Positions 23,260 through 35,580 of a stretch of DNA of 64,000 nucleotides are shown here, piece after piece. This stretch comes from Microcebus murinus (taxonomy: Eukaryota > Chordata > Mammalia > Primates > Cheirogaleidae): contig NC_134108.1 of NCBI RefSeq assembly GCF_040939455.1, positions 10,321,501 through 10,385,500 of the forward strand, in the 5' to 3' direction. Both the position numbers and the translations under genes were made by a program. Each line of letters starts with the position of its first letter. Within the stretch, counting starts at the first letter, position 1. Under the pieces are notes generated by a model, which worked only from the letters and a program-made list of their open reading frames with translations, was not told the origin of the DNA and did no database searches.

Positions 23260-23770
23260 GTTCATTTAGTTTGGGAGATGTGTTAGCTGGGATTTTTAAG
23301 CCGTGTTTGAATTTCAACGGATTATACAAAATCGGCATAACTTGCAACACCAGGAATAACGTCCAGTCTTTGCTTCTTCGTGCTTGTTCTGTTGATTATT
23401 CTTAATTGTTAGCAACGTTCAACTCAAAACTCTTTGTATTTTTTGCTGGTCTGTTGCTCTCCCGCACGTGCGTGCGAATAGGGCATCTGCTGCAAACAGA
23501 GCCCACAGGGAGAACATCCCTTTCTATGCAAATTGGCAGCTTAGGGAATAGTTAGGCACTTACAATGTCATTGAAAGTCACACAAATCAATTGGCAAAAA
23601 ATCATTTTCTGTGATTATCTTGTTTTTGCAGTTACATTTTTAATTTTGACAGTTTAAGTGTGTTTAGGGTTCATGATAGTTAAAGGCCAAGTGGAATGTG
23701 GGGCAGGTCACTGCTGAGATTCCCACTGCTTGGCTAATGAGGTTTTCTTTGGACTTTTGGTGTCATTTAA
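23260..23770. promoter_or_regulatory. Candidate regulatory or conserved non-coding stretch
   Basis: A repeat-free stretch with a perfect octamer ATGCAAAT (23526-23533), an E-box CACGTG in a CpG-containing palindrome (23465-23470), and several TAAT-type cores (for example CTAATGAGG and CATTAACATTAA near 23730-23785). These are what developmental enhancers often contain, but conservation cannot be seen from one sequence. Speculative. Confidence 0.25.
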
Positions 23771-23811
23771 TCTCATTAACATTAAAGAGAGATACTTTAG
23801 AACAAAACAAA

Positions 23812-24252
23812 TGAACAAATATTTATTGGGTGCCTGTGATGTGCCAGGTGTATGCTAGGTGAAGCAGGATATAAAAATTAGAAGCTCTTGCTTTGAAGAG
23901 CCTCACTATCTAATTAACAAGAAATAAATAGTAATAAAGTAAGGATGTCAGACCACACAGGAAAAGGCACCACAAAGTGGGACAGTATTGATTGTCCATG
24001 AATTCTATAAATAAAGGGTACCTGATTTTGGAGAGAGAACGGTAGGGCCATGCCAGGATTCTTTCCTTCAGTTGATGGTATTTGAATTAGTCTCAAAGGC
24101 CTTGGCTAAACAGAAAAGGGCCTTCCAGGATGGTGAAATAACCTGTGTAAAGACTGATTGGAAGAAAGTAAAAGTATGTTTAGTAACCAATGAATAAATT
24201 TGGTTAGAGAGGAGACTGAGCAGGATAACAGTGGGAAAAGTCCGGAGACCTG
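23812..24252 (-). mobile_element. L2 LINE, 3' end (antisense)
   Basis: It starts AAATATTTATTGGGTGCCTG and GTGATGTGCCAGGTGTATGC. It then shows GAAGAGCCTCACTATCTAATT, CTCAAAGGCCTTGGCTAAAC, GGGCCTTCCAGGATGG and CCTGTGTAAAGACTGATTGG, collinear with the reversed L2 3' region. Frames of 60-66 codons here are repeat-derived. Confidence 0.75.
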
Positions 24253-24257
24253 TTGAT

Positions 24258-24875
24258 ACCCAGTGCACTCATGTTCCTGCTGTGTAACAAAGTACCACCA
24301 GTGCAACAGCTAAAAACAACACCCATTTATTATCACATAGGTCTGTAGTTCTGTAGGTCAAAAGATATGACCAGGTCCCTTGCTTAGAGTCTCACAGGAC
24401 CAAGATCAAGGGGTCAGCAAATAATTCCTTTCCAAGCTCATTCACACTGTTGGCAGAATTCAGGTCTTTGTGGTTCTACGAGTGAAATCCTTGTTTTCTT
24501 GGTTGCTGTTAGCCAAGGATCACTCTGAGATCCTAGAGGACATACTCATGTCCTTTCCACATGTTTCCCTCCACCTCAGGGACAGAGGACCTCCCTCATG
24601 TTGACTCACTATTACTCTTTGAATCTCCCTGACTACTTCTTCTGTTACCAGCTGGTGAAAACTCCCTGCTTTTAAAGGTATCCTGTGATTAGCTAAGGCT
24701 CCCAGATAATCTCTCTGTTGATTAATTCAAGATCAACTGATTAGTAACCTTAATTACATCTGCAGAGCTCTTTTGCCATGCAATGTATTAGCAATGTAAT
24801 CATGGGAAAAACACAAGGAGACGATCATGGGGGGCAGCTGAGTACTCTGCCCACCATGCCATGCCTGTGACATAA
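24258..24875 (-). mobile_element. LTR-type repeat (probably MaLR group), antisense
   Basis: TGTAACAAAGTACCACCAG, CAACACCCATTTATTATCAC, TAGTTCTGTAGGTCAAAAG, GTCTCACAGGACCAAGATCAAG, TTCCAAGCTCATTCACACTG, TTGGCAGAATTCAGGTC and CTGATTAGTAACCTTAATTAC follow a familiar antisense LTR consensus for about 600 bp. No internal coding region is attached. I am sure of the LTR class, not of the subfamily. Confidence 0.6.
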
Positions 24876-27800
24876 TGCTGTCATGTCCCTGTGTATTGTC
24901 TAAAGGCTCAAACTCAGGGGGAGTGTATATGAGCATAAAGTGACTAGTTCCAAAGGTGACAGAATGTAGAATTTGGCACTTTTGTCAACTCTGTTTTATT
25001 TTCAACCAACTGTCCTTTTCATAGAGGAAAAATGAATCTTTAAGGAAAGTTCTTCAATATACTTCCATTCATCTTTCAAGGTTATAAGCATGTGAAAGGT
25101 TTCCTTATGCCCCTGAAGACTTGGGCAGTGTTACTGACTTGACCTAGATGGGAGGATGAACTAGAAAGAGTCAGAATAATTCCCCTGAGGGTGTGTATAC
25201 TATTCATAAATCCTTTTTTTCTTCTCCTGGCCCAAGTATCCTTATATTTACTACATTTTTAAAGAGTCATGCCATTCCACAAATACTACAAAATCCTATT
25301 TCAGGGCATAGAAAGTAGAGCTGGTGTTGGAATTTAATTAAGAAAAAAAGATAACTCTAAATGTTTATAACTAAAATTTACCATGCTAATGGTATTCCTT
25401 AGTCCAACATACTTGCGACATGTTGAATGATTCAGGGAATAAATAGCGTTTATTTCTATCTCTCTTGCTAAGCCGTTGCATCCACTCTGAAATTTGACAG
25501 TCATCCGAGTGGGCAGCAGAAGAGGGGGGAATGCTGAGTTTATAATGCAGAAAATAGTGTCTCGTACGGTATCATTGGAAAGAGTTGCTGATGCCATGTA
25601 GCCAGTTATGTACAAGCAGGATAAATACTGCCAGTCAGCACATTCCTAGCGCCCCTACTAGCTTTGGGCAGAGCACTAAGCAAGATGCTGCTGGGATTTT
25701 TCAAAATTGTTCATCTTTTTAGGCTCTGAAAGAAGTTCTGTCCCTTAATAGGGGATGCTTAACTTCATTTAGAAAGAGTGTTAAGACCTTTCTCATAATC
25801 TATGAATCCCATGCTAATGGATGAATGCAAATATTGTTATCACCTTCCATTGACAGAGGACTCTATTGTTAAAGTAGAGAAAAGTGTTAATCCTTTTGTA
25901 ATTAATGCCTTATTGGGGTCTTCACAGGTCAAGGATATAGTTGGATTTTGGTAAATTAACTTTGAAGACTTTTCCCTAACTCTCATTTTTCTTTCATCTT
26001 TAAAAAGTAACCATTGCATAAAACTTTGTTCTTTTTCTTTTACCAATGATATAAGACCTAGTTTATACGTTGAAATGAAACAAAATCAGATAGAAGGTGA
26101 ATATGAAGGACACGTGGCTCCCTAGCAAAACACGGAGAGAAAAATTCAGCATAGGAAAAGGACTGTGACGATGTGCTAAAGAAAAGCCACTGGTTTAATA
26201 ATTGGCAGTCACTATAGTAGTTATATTCCTGGAAGTTTAAATGGTTTTTATTAAATGGTATCTATTATGATTGCCATTAGTATTATTTTGACATACAGAC
26301 ATAAGAAAATAACCAGCCATGACAGATGTCAACATAGAGGTGCAAACGGTAACTGTGTGTTAAGTTCAGGGAGCAAGAATAATGGGATAGTGTATTCAGA
26401 AGAGATTTTTCTGCAAGAGATGGGTTTAAGTCAGTGCTTTCCAAAGTAGATTCTTAAAAACATCCCTAATTTGGTAGGATTAACAGGGTTCTGGGGTCAA
26501 ATATATTTAGGCAGCACTGGCTACTAAAGGTCAACAGGTTCCTTCACTGTGTGACTCCTCAGAGCCTTGTACGATAAATAGATAATAACTCTAAAAGGAA
26601 GAAAGCTCAAGATGCAGTGATTCTCAAGCATACTGGATCATTCTATTCTTTCATGGTGTTCCCATGGGCTGGTGCGGTGGAGCAAACTCTGGGAAATGTG
26701 AAGTGAGACCCTGCCTTGGAGGACGGTGGGCCTCTGATGGGTGGAAACAGGGCAAGAGTTGGGCAATTAGGAGCACAGGCTTTAGAAGGAGCAAAGGTGA
26801 AGTATGGTGAGCTACAGGGATCAGCTGAAGGGGCAGATTGGGGACAACCTGGGGAGAAAGGACTGTTTTGCAAAAATGGGGAATGAGTAGAGGTGGTGGT
26901 AGGGTTAGTTGGTTTGTTTTAGTAGCAGAGTTTTTTTGTTAAAGGAATATTCATCTTACTCTGACAACATGGTCCAGAGTGGTCTGGGTGGGCTGAACCT
27001 GCAGGGAAGAACACTCATCCAGAGTCTTTTGTGTTAGTCTGAGCATGGGATGGCCAGGTCCTTCCCAACCTGGTTTCTCATTACACTCTCTCAGCCATGG
27101 CTGTGTGGTCCCTGCTGTGCTGGGGCTCCATCACTGCCGACTGTCCAGCATCATCCCAGGGACCCAGCATTTGTAGCAGGCCTCTAAGACAACACCTTTA
27201 TTAATTCATGGGCACGCCTTAGAACATTTCTGTTGCTCTAAGTCTGTCTTTTGCTTCAAATCCCTTTCTTAAAAAACATGTGAACATGTGGAGATGTTCA
27301 CTGTTAGGTGAAGTGTCGACCACAGCTCTCATGGTGGGTTGCATGTTTGTGTGTCTGTCATTTGAAATGCCTCCCAGACTATACTGGCAGCTGGCCGGGC
27401 TGAGCACACAAACTGGAGAACCAACCAGTCTGTATGGCCTTTCCCCTTGGAGTTATCGAGGAAGTAAAAACAGAGTCTTTTCAGCATGAACAAGAGTTAA
27501 AAAGATAACTGAGCAAAGAGGTGATTAATCACAATTTACAATTGCTGGAAAGCCCAGCTCAGAAAAACTCAAGAAGAGTCTGGCAATTTCCATGGGAAGA
27601 ACAATTGTTGCTTTCATGGAATCTACTCCCTCTCTTCTGTCCACGCTCCTTTCTCCTCTCTATTTGTGCATCAGTGGGATTAGCAGGTCCAGCCTGGTGA
27701 GTCATAGACACTGGGTCAGTTCCCTGTCCTCTCCCCTACTTCTTCACTCACTGTGGCCTTGACCTGGAAGAGATCCTTCTACCACATGGGAGTTTTCAGC

Positions 27801-27882
27801 TAGTTTTGCACTGTTTGATCACTTGGCTATTTGCAGTGTGAGTTGCTTTTTAAAAAAATATGTGGAGAATAACTCATTTATG
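24876..27882. other. Unassigned stretch
   Basis: No gene or confident repeat in about 3 kb. A segment near 26425-26530 (GTGCTTTCCAAAGTAGATTC, then GGTTCTGGGGTC) loosely recalls a MER5-type MITE. Open frames do not exceed 93 codons (25334-25615, -). Confidence 0.5.
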
Positions 27883-27907
27883 TTTTTTTTTTTTTTTTTT
27901 TTTTTTT
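27883..27907. repeat. T25 homopolymer
   Basis: Twenty-five uninterrupted T. The downstream sequence (AACAAGTGAGAGGTGAAAT) is not a recognisable antisense retroelement. Confidence 0.95.
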
Positions 27908-29254
<1,347 letters not shown>

Positions 29255-29255
29255 T

Positions 29256-29269
29256 AACTCCATATTTCT
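29256..29269. repeat. Alu target-site duplication, right copy
   Basis: AACTCCATATTTCT, one mismatch from the left copy. Confidence 0.8.
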
Positions 29270-29953
29270 AAGAAATATGCATATAGTGTTGCCACTTTAT
29301 TTAATTTTAGATAATATCTCTCACTGTTCTTTAATTAGTTGAGGATTTGGCTTGCCTGGAACTCCTCCCCCAACTAATTAATTCATTCAACTGAGTTTTA
29401 TTACATTTTTCAGTTAATTACTGACAGTTTTTACATATAATAATAGGTAAATATTTTTTGTCAAGCCATGTAGCATGGTATTATTGGATTTCCTTCCCTG
29501 TGCAACATTTTTGTTTTTCCAGAAGTTAATAACTGTACAACTTTTGTTTGCTTATTTTTATGTATGTATTTAAACTTTCTTGAGATCAAAACTTGTCAAA
29601 TGCTTTGTAAAATCTTTCAAATAATCAAACACATCCAACCATCTGTTTTCAGTCTCCCTCTCTTTTTTTCTCCTCTCTTTCCTGGAAACATTTCTTCTTC
29701 CTCCATCCTCTTACTCTGATCTGTTTGTTGGCTGTGCCTTTTGAACAAGGCTTAATCTAGAACTTTCCAATACTTTTTCTGTGTTAGCTCACTTTCCAAG
29801 ATTCCATGTCCTAAGAGAGCATGTTAAACACAAATACATGGAAGTAAAATTTTTTATTTCTTGCATTCCTGAAATTATTATTTTATCCTCAGAGTATGTT
29901 ATTAGACATGTCAGAGACAATGAGAAACTGTAACTACTGAACTTGAAGACATA
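29270..29953. other. Unassigned AT-rich stretch
   Basis: Nothing recognised; short AT-rich segments only. Confidence 0.5.
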
Positions 29954-30034
29954 TTAACCCTTTGCACTTGCTTGCTTTTTTCTCATCTTCCACTCAACAT
30001 TATCCACACTCGACATCCGAGTGCAAAGGGTTAA
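29954..30034. mobile_element. piggyBac-like miniature element (MITE) with TTAA duplications
   Basis: A 73-bp core (29958-30030) is bounded by TTAA on both sides (29954-29957, 30031-30034). The left end reads CCCTTTGCACTTGC; the right end in complement reads CCCTTTGCACTCGGA. The first 11 bases match perfectly, and the next difference (TG against CG) is what CpG decay gives. TTAA target duplication plus CCCTTTG-type ends are hallmarks of the piggyBac superfamily, known to have been active in mouse lemur. It has no coding capacity and would depend on a transposase elsewhere. A chance palindrome is unlikely given the exact TTAA boundaries. Confidence 0.8.
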
Positions 30035-30035
30035 T

Positions 30036-31165
30036 AGAAACTCTTAAAAATAAAATATAGACCTAAATGTAAAACTCAAAACTATAAAACTTCTAGAGGA
30101 AAACATAGAAGGAAATCTTTGTGATCTTGGGTTAGTTAAAGATTTCTTAGATAAATCACTAAAAGCCTGATTCTTAAAAAATTGATTTATAAACTAAATT
30201 TTATCAAAATAAAAATCTTTTGGCTCTTTCATAAGAGTATGAAAAGGCAAGCCACAGTTTGGGAGCAAATATTTGCAAAACACATATTTGATGAAAAACA
30301 TTTAAGCAAACTACACAAAGAGCTCTCAAAACTCAACAGTAAGAAAACAAACAACTCCATTTAAAAAATTGGCCAAAGATATGAACAGACAATTTAATAA
30401 AAACGATATAGGGATGGCAATTAAGCACATGAAAAGATGTTCAACATCATTAGTCATTAGAGAAATGCAAATAAAAGCCATAGTGAGAGAATACTTCACA
30501 TCTATTACAATGAAAAATTAAATAGACTGACTATATCAAGTATTATCAAAGATGTAGAGGACCTGGAACTCTCATATAGCTGGTGGGAATGTAAGATGTC
30601 AGTGTGTTAAAAAGTTAAACCTGCACTTATTATATGTTCCAACAATTCCACCATTTACCCAAGAGAAAAGAAAGTATATACACATACAAAGGCTTGTACA
30701 CATGCTCTTACTAATTTTTTTCTGATAGCGAAGTCCTAGAAACAACCCAAATGTTTATCAATAGATAAATGAATAAACTATGGTATATCCATACACCATC
30801 CATACCGCTCACTAGTGGAAAGGAGCAAAATATTGCTACACATAATGTGAATGAATCTCAAAGTTAGTATACTGAGTGAAAGAAGCCAGACAAAAATGAT
30901 TATATACTGCATGAGTCCATTTATATAAAATTCTGGATAATGCAAACTAATCCATAGTGACAGGAAACAAATCAGTGGTGGCTGCCTGGGGTGGGGGTGA
31001 GGGGCTCCAGATAGGAGTTATAAAGGGCTCTCTGTCTTGAAGTCATGATGGTCTCATGGATGTATACATGTGTCAAAGTCTATCAAAACTGTACACTTTG
31101 ATTATGTGCAGTTCTTATATCAGTTATACTTTGGTAACATTTTTTAAATTTAAAAAGACATCATA
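30036..31165 (+). mobile_element. L1 LINE (L1M-type), ORF2 C-terminal region and 3' end
   Basis: Sense L1 text: ATAGACCTAAATGTAAAACTC, ACTTCTAGAGGAAAACATAG, TTTGTGATCTTGGGTTAG, AGTATGAAAAGGCAAGCCAC, GGCCAAAGATATGAACAGAC, CATTAGTCATTAGAGAAATGC, GCTGGTGGGAATGTAAGATG, GAAACAACCCAAATGTTTATC and CTGAGTGAAAGAAGCCAGAC, then a short 3' UTR ending in an A-rich stretch. Many stops and indels; immobile. The piggyBac-like MITE touches its 5' edge. Confidence 0.9.
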
Positions 31166-31325
31166 CATATATCTGAAATTACACATTTCTAATAATTTCA
31201 ACAATGCTTTCAGATCACTGGTACATGTGCATCCATCAGTATCTATTCAGCCAAGCACTGTCCCGTGTTCCAGTCCCTAACTCCACTGGCTTTCAGTCTA
31301 ATGGGAGAGAGAGATAATTGTATAT

Positions 31326-31510
31326 ATAAAACAATAACACTACGTAACACTTGAGCTCTTTCTGCATGACAGGCATTTTTTTTTAAAGTGTCCCATGTGC
31401 TTAATGCATTATTTTACTGATGTGGGCACGGAGGTACAGAGGGTGAGAGCCTTGCCTGAGGTCACTCAGTATGTGGCAGAGCTGAGATCCAAACCCAGGC
31501 AGGCGGCTGC
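31326..31510 (-). mobile_element. MIR SINE (antisense)
   Basis: GCATGACAGGCATTTTTTTTT, then TGCTTAATGCATTATTTTAC, GGCACGGAGGTACAGAGGG, CCTTGCCTGAGGTCACTC, TATGTGGCAGAGCTGAGATCC and AAACCCAGGCAGG follow MIR in reverse. The 61-codon frame here is repeat-derived. Confidence 0.8.
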
Positions 31511-31888
31511 AGGGTTTGTGCTCCCACCCACCTCACTGCCCTGCCTTCACAAGGACAGCCTGAGAAGGGCTGCGAAGTGACCACGTGTTCCGGCAGGGCT
31601 CCCCAGGGTGAGGTGGGAGAAACAGGAAAGGGTTGCCCTGGGCAGTCTGGGGTGAAGGAAGGCAAGTGCCTTCCAGGCAGCACGTGTGTGGGTCTTGTGT
31701 CTTTCTAGTCACTCTCTCTATTTCTCTTTCTCTAAAATGGGCAGAGGTGGGGACTCGTGTGCCTATTGCACTTGATAATCACGGAGAACAGATCTGAGCC
31801 CCTAGGGCCTGGAAGCAAACTCTCTCCTGGCGGAGTCTCTGAAGGCTCAACCCAAGCAATAGTGGAGCTGTAAACACTGGCTGCCAAC

Positions 31889-31900
31889 TGCAGTTTACTT
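31889..31900. repeat. L1 target-site duplication, left copy
   Basis: TGCAGTTTACTT pairs with TGCACTGTACTT at 31993-32004 (10 of 12 identical). Confidence 0.55.
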
Positions 31901-31992
31901 TTTTTTTCCATTTTTTAAAAATTTCAGCATATTATGGGGGTACAAATGTTAAGGTTATGTATATTGCCCATGCCCCCCTTCCCCTCTCGAGT
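31901..31992 (-). mobile_element. Very short strepsirrhine-type L1 3' tail (antisense)
   Basis: T-rich start, then CAGCATATTATGGGGGTACA, AATGTTAAGGTTATGTATAT and TGCCCATGCCCCCCTTCCCC are the complement of the 3' ends at 13640-13726 and 58750-58821. Only about 90 bp were copied, an extreme 5' truncation, and an imperfect 12-bp duplication frames it. Confidence 0.85.
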
Positions 31993-32004
31993 TGCACTGT
32001 ACTT
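31993..32004. repeat. L1 target-site duplication, right copy
   Basis: TGCACTGTACTT follows the truncated L1 end; 10 of 12 bases match the left copy. Confidence 0.55.
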
Positions 32005-34144
32005 TCAGCCACCAAGGGTTTCCATACTTTTGTAGATGCTTTTCTGAAGCCTTTTGGAGGGAGTCCTGCAGCTGCTGAAAGCTGTGCCAAAATCCGTGTT
32101 TTAATTTGAGGAAGATCCATAAATGACTATGCTATGGTAATACTGCTATTCAGAGTGGCAGTCTGGACTGCAATATTCTTATTCACATCAAGAGGGGAGA
32201 TAAACTCGGATTTACAAGTGCCAAAGGCCAAAGCCACTCCTTCCCCACTGGACGAATCTCTAACCTAAACACATTACAGAATTAAAATTTAGACTAATTG
32301 CAAATTAGCGATGGTCATAAAGAGTGCAGGGTGCTGTTGTAAAGCCTGTGTGTAGCCCTCTGGTATTATTATAATTGTTTTAAAGGAAAAACCAGATTAG
32401 GGCTGAGGCATGACAACACGAAGGACACTCAGCGTTCAGCAAGTCGAGACAGGCAGCTCAGGGGCCCCACTAATCTTGAAGTCCCTGAAAAGTATATTGT
32501 TAATACTACATGACAGATAAATTATATCTCAAACCCCAAGAAACGCCTAGAGGGAAATCAAAAAATGCCGTGAGCAGGCAGACCTTTTATAATTTTCCCA
32601 GGATACTGCTATGTTTCCAGAAACCGGCTCACAGCCCCACTGAATCACATACGTCACATTACCAGAAATAGTTGCTGACAAATACTTCATTTAAATGCTG
32701 TTGAGATAAAAGCAGGGAGGCTGTGAATAGTTAAAGGCAGAAAAGTAACATATGTGTCCATTGCTACGTTGTCCCAAATGGGTAGTACCTTAATCATTTT
32801 TTTTCATTCCTCGCTGCTCTGCCAGGGACTGGAAGACATATGTCACTTTTCCACCTTAACAGGGCATTTTCTAGTTTGTTTGGATTTATGTCACAAGCTT
32901 AATGAGATTTAAATGGAATTTTTGTGTGTGAATAATATGGAGCATTAGTGCAAAAACTTTCATTGGCTGTGCTGCTGACATGATTTGCATAAGGGTTTTT
33001 AAATATGAAAGGAGAATATTGAAGTCCTTATAAATCACAAGGCAAGAGCTACACTGGAGCAATAGAGGAAGCAGATCAGATTGTCTAAGTAACTATAGTT
33101 TCTGAAAAAAGGTTACTATGCTGTGTAGACAGGGTGTTTAGGGAGAGACCCCAGGAAGAAACAGAGTATAGGCTGCTAGCTTGGTTGTGAGCCAGATGTG
33201 GCTTTCTTTCTCTTTTTAAATAACTCACAGGAGCATGGACATCATCTCACTGCTCCCTTGCCGGCTTGGGGACATTCCAAGGCCCCCTCCCCACTTCCTT
33301 GCACTCCCTGGGGCTTGAAGGATCTCCATGAGGTCCCCTTCTTTTGCTTTGAGTCATCTCACTATGTGCCTACTGTGGTATTTTACTCACCCTCCTCTCA
33401 TCCCAGGTCAGGAAGGAGAGGAGGAGCTTTGATCTACCCTCAGGGGACTGGAAACCATGCCTTGGAAAGTCACCACTTGCCTGTGTTCTCATCCTCCATC
33501 TGTGCTGAGCCACCGGTCACTAGAGGCAGTGAGCAGGGGATGCCCCAGGGGACCTGCCTGGTAGAAGAGGAGGAAGGAAAGAGGACAGCCTCAGAAACTC
33601 CTTGAAAGTGTCCCCCAGGCAGGCTTTAGTCTGCAGTGGCAGCTTAATCAAGTCAGCGTGCATCAGGGTGCAGGGTGGCCTGGGGCAGTTTGCAGGAAAT
33701 CTGTGCCCTCCCCAGCTCTTACGGAAATGAGATTGTGATTTCAATCTCCATGGCCTGCAGAGTCCCCGATATGAAGGAGGATGAAGTCACTGTCTCCCTG
33801 GGAAAACAGGAGGAGCATTCAAAGGAAGGCCCCCCACCCGTCACTTGTTCCTACTGGGCTGTGCCAGGTCGGACCTCACGCTACAGCTTTTAGGGGCACA
33901 CGGAGTACACCTGAGTCACAGGTGTAAGAGGGAAATGGATCTCAATTGGGTCCGTTACTGAGTTGTGCCAAGACCAGAGGAAAATCAGCCATACCGACAC
34001 TGTATTTAAAATTGATATTCTGTCCATCATGGATTTTTTTGGCATACATTTCAATTTGTGGCACCCCTGTCAATTTTGCCCCGTAGGTGAACCCCTCACG
34101 CACTCCATCCTAGTCCCGGGGCCTGGATCTAATCTAGCTCCTTA
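32005..34144. other. Unassigned stretch
   Basis: No gene or confident repeat in about 2.1 kb. It includes a repeat-free segment with an octamer motif (see 32740-33020) and a GC-moderate part (33200-33900) with a 135-codon frame (33198-33605, +) that has no recognisable domain. Confidence 0.5.
32740..33020. promoter_or_regulatory. Candidate regulatory or conserved non-coding stretch
   Basis: Repeat-free DNA with a perfect octamer ATTTGCAT (32983-32990), GGCATTTTCTAG, CTTAATGAGATTTAAATGG and other homeodomain-like AT cores. It looks like single-copy enhancer-type sequence, but this rests on style alone. Confidence 0.22.
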
Positions 34145-34222
34145 GGTTTTCAGATGAGAAAACTGAGGCAGGGAGCACAAAGGGACTTACCCAGTGTGAC
34201 ATAGATAATTAATGGAAATATG
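34145..34222 (-). mobile_element. MIR SINE fragment (antisense)
   Basis: TTTCAGATGAGAAAACTGAGG, CAGGGAGCACAAAGGGACTT, ACCCAGTGTGACATAGATAA and TTAATGG match the MIR core in reverse. Short but characteristic. Confidence 0.75.
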
Positions 34223-34399
34223 AATTAAAGTTTATGTTCAACCTTTTGGGTTTTTTTTTTTTTCCTTTCCTACTTCATCATATTGCTCCTTCACTTGCTA
34301 AGTTTTTTTCTTTTTTTTCCTTTAAGATGGAAGAAAAAATTTCCTGAAGTCTGGGGAAAGTTTCCTTCTCATCAAGTTTAAGGCCCATAGTGGCAGGTG

Positions 34400-34525
34400 A
34401 GGAGGGAGCAAGGTGAGGTGAGCGACTGTCGCGGGAGGGAAGAACCTGGCAGCGCGGCGCGCTTCACAGAGCGGTCCCGGTGGAGCCACTTCTCTATAGC
34501 TACGGGTTATCTCTTCTAAGGTAGG
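34400..34525 (+). promoter_or_regulatory. Small CpG-rich patch ending in a splice-donor-like site
   Basis: Ten CpG dinucleotides lie between 34423 and 34504 (including GGCAGCGCGGCGCGC), in DNA otherwise poor in CpG. Seventeen bases on, AAG|GTAGGT (cut after 34520) is a strong donor match. This is what a small alternative promoter with a non-coding first exon could look like. No TATA box or start codon in good context is evident. It could equally be a decayed CpG island. Inference only. Confidence 0.35.
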
Positions 34526-35520
34526 TCAAGTAGGATCTTTAAATGGCTGCTTCTTCAGACTTATAGCTATTTTAATTTAACTCCAAGTGCTTAGAGGAAC
34601 ACTTTTATTTAACTTCAGTAGAGTATAGCTTTATTAAAGTCAAATAAGAAATAGAAAAAAGATGAACCCGGAGAAAATATGCCAATGGAAATTCTTATTT
34701 GAGAAATGTCCAGATATTACATGTCTTTCATTTTAATTTATTTCTTAAGCATTGAATGAAATTGTAGGCCCACCTGAGAAGCAAAATAAGATTAGTCTAC
34801 CGAACAATAGGTAACCAGGTTAGAAAAAAAAAAGAGAGAGCAAAATTTGCAGAGATAAAAGTTTAATTATGTCCTAGTTGCTTGCTGAGATCTGGAAATC
34901 AATGTAGTTATTTCAATATAATTCTTGGTGGGCTATCAAATGACATGAGGGATCTTTGTACCCCTTCTGTTAAAATATAGCCACCATAAAATAATTAACA
35001 ATAATGGAGTTGACATTAGATTAATGTAGCTAACCTCGGGTTGGTAGTGGAATTGCTTTTTGAATGAAACAGAAAAAAAGAAAAAATTAAGAGCAGACCT
35101 CTGTGTGAGTGAAATAGCAAGGAACGTGCCTGGAACTCTGAAGACGTGTTATCCTTTGTCTCGGTGTGAAATGAAATTCTGTAAAGTCTGCTTAAGACTT
35201 TCTTTTAGGAAAAATTTATGAAAAATACCTCAAATGAAAAAACCTAGGTGGTTGAAATTGATCACTTTTATATAATTTAGATCATAACTAAAACATTGAA
35301 TATACCATATTGCAAAAGCTAATCAGCATAATTTTCTCTTTTTTTCAGGGGCGGTGGGGATGGTGGTGGTTATGGGATATTGAGATAGGTTTGAATTCCA
35401 TTTAGGCTACTTATCAGTTATATGACTGAGCCTTAGATTTTTCATACATATAGTTGTGAAAATAGTACCAACAACTTACCTATCTTAAAATGTTTTTGTG
35501 TAAAGCTAATTCCTAAGTGT
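34526..35520. other. Unassigned AT-rich stretch
   Basis: No gene or repeat recognised downstream of the CpG patch. Confidence 0.5.
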
Positions 35521-35574
<54 letters not shown>

Positions 35575-35580
35575 TGTATA
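35521..35580. repeat. Compound (TC)n(TA)n microsatellite
   Basis: About nine TC units (35521-35538) followed by TA repeats with two TATG interruptions to about 35580. Likely length-polymorphic. Confidence 0.95.

Noticed and set aside
27883..27907. T25 as the tail of an antisense processed pseudogene
   Set aside because: The adjoining sequence shows no reading frame, no antisense polyadenylation signal and no recognisable mRNA, and no flanking duplication was found.
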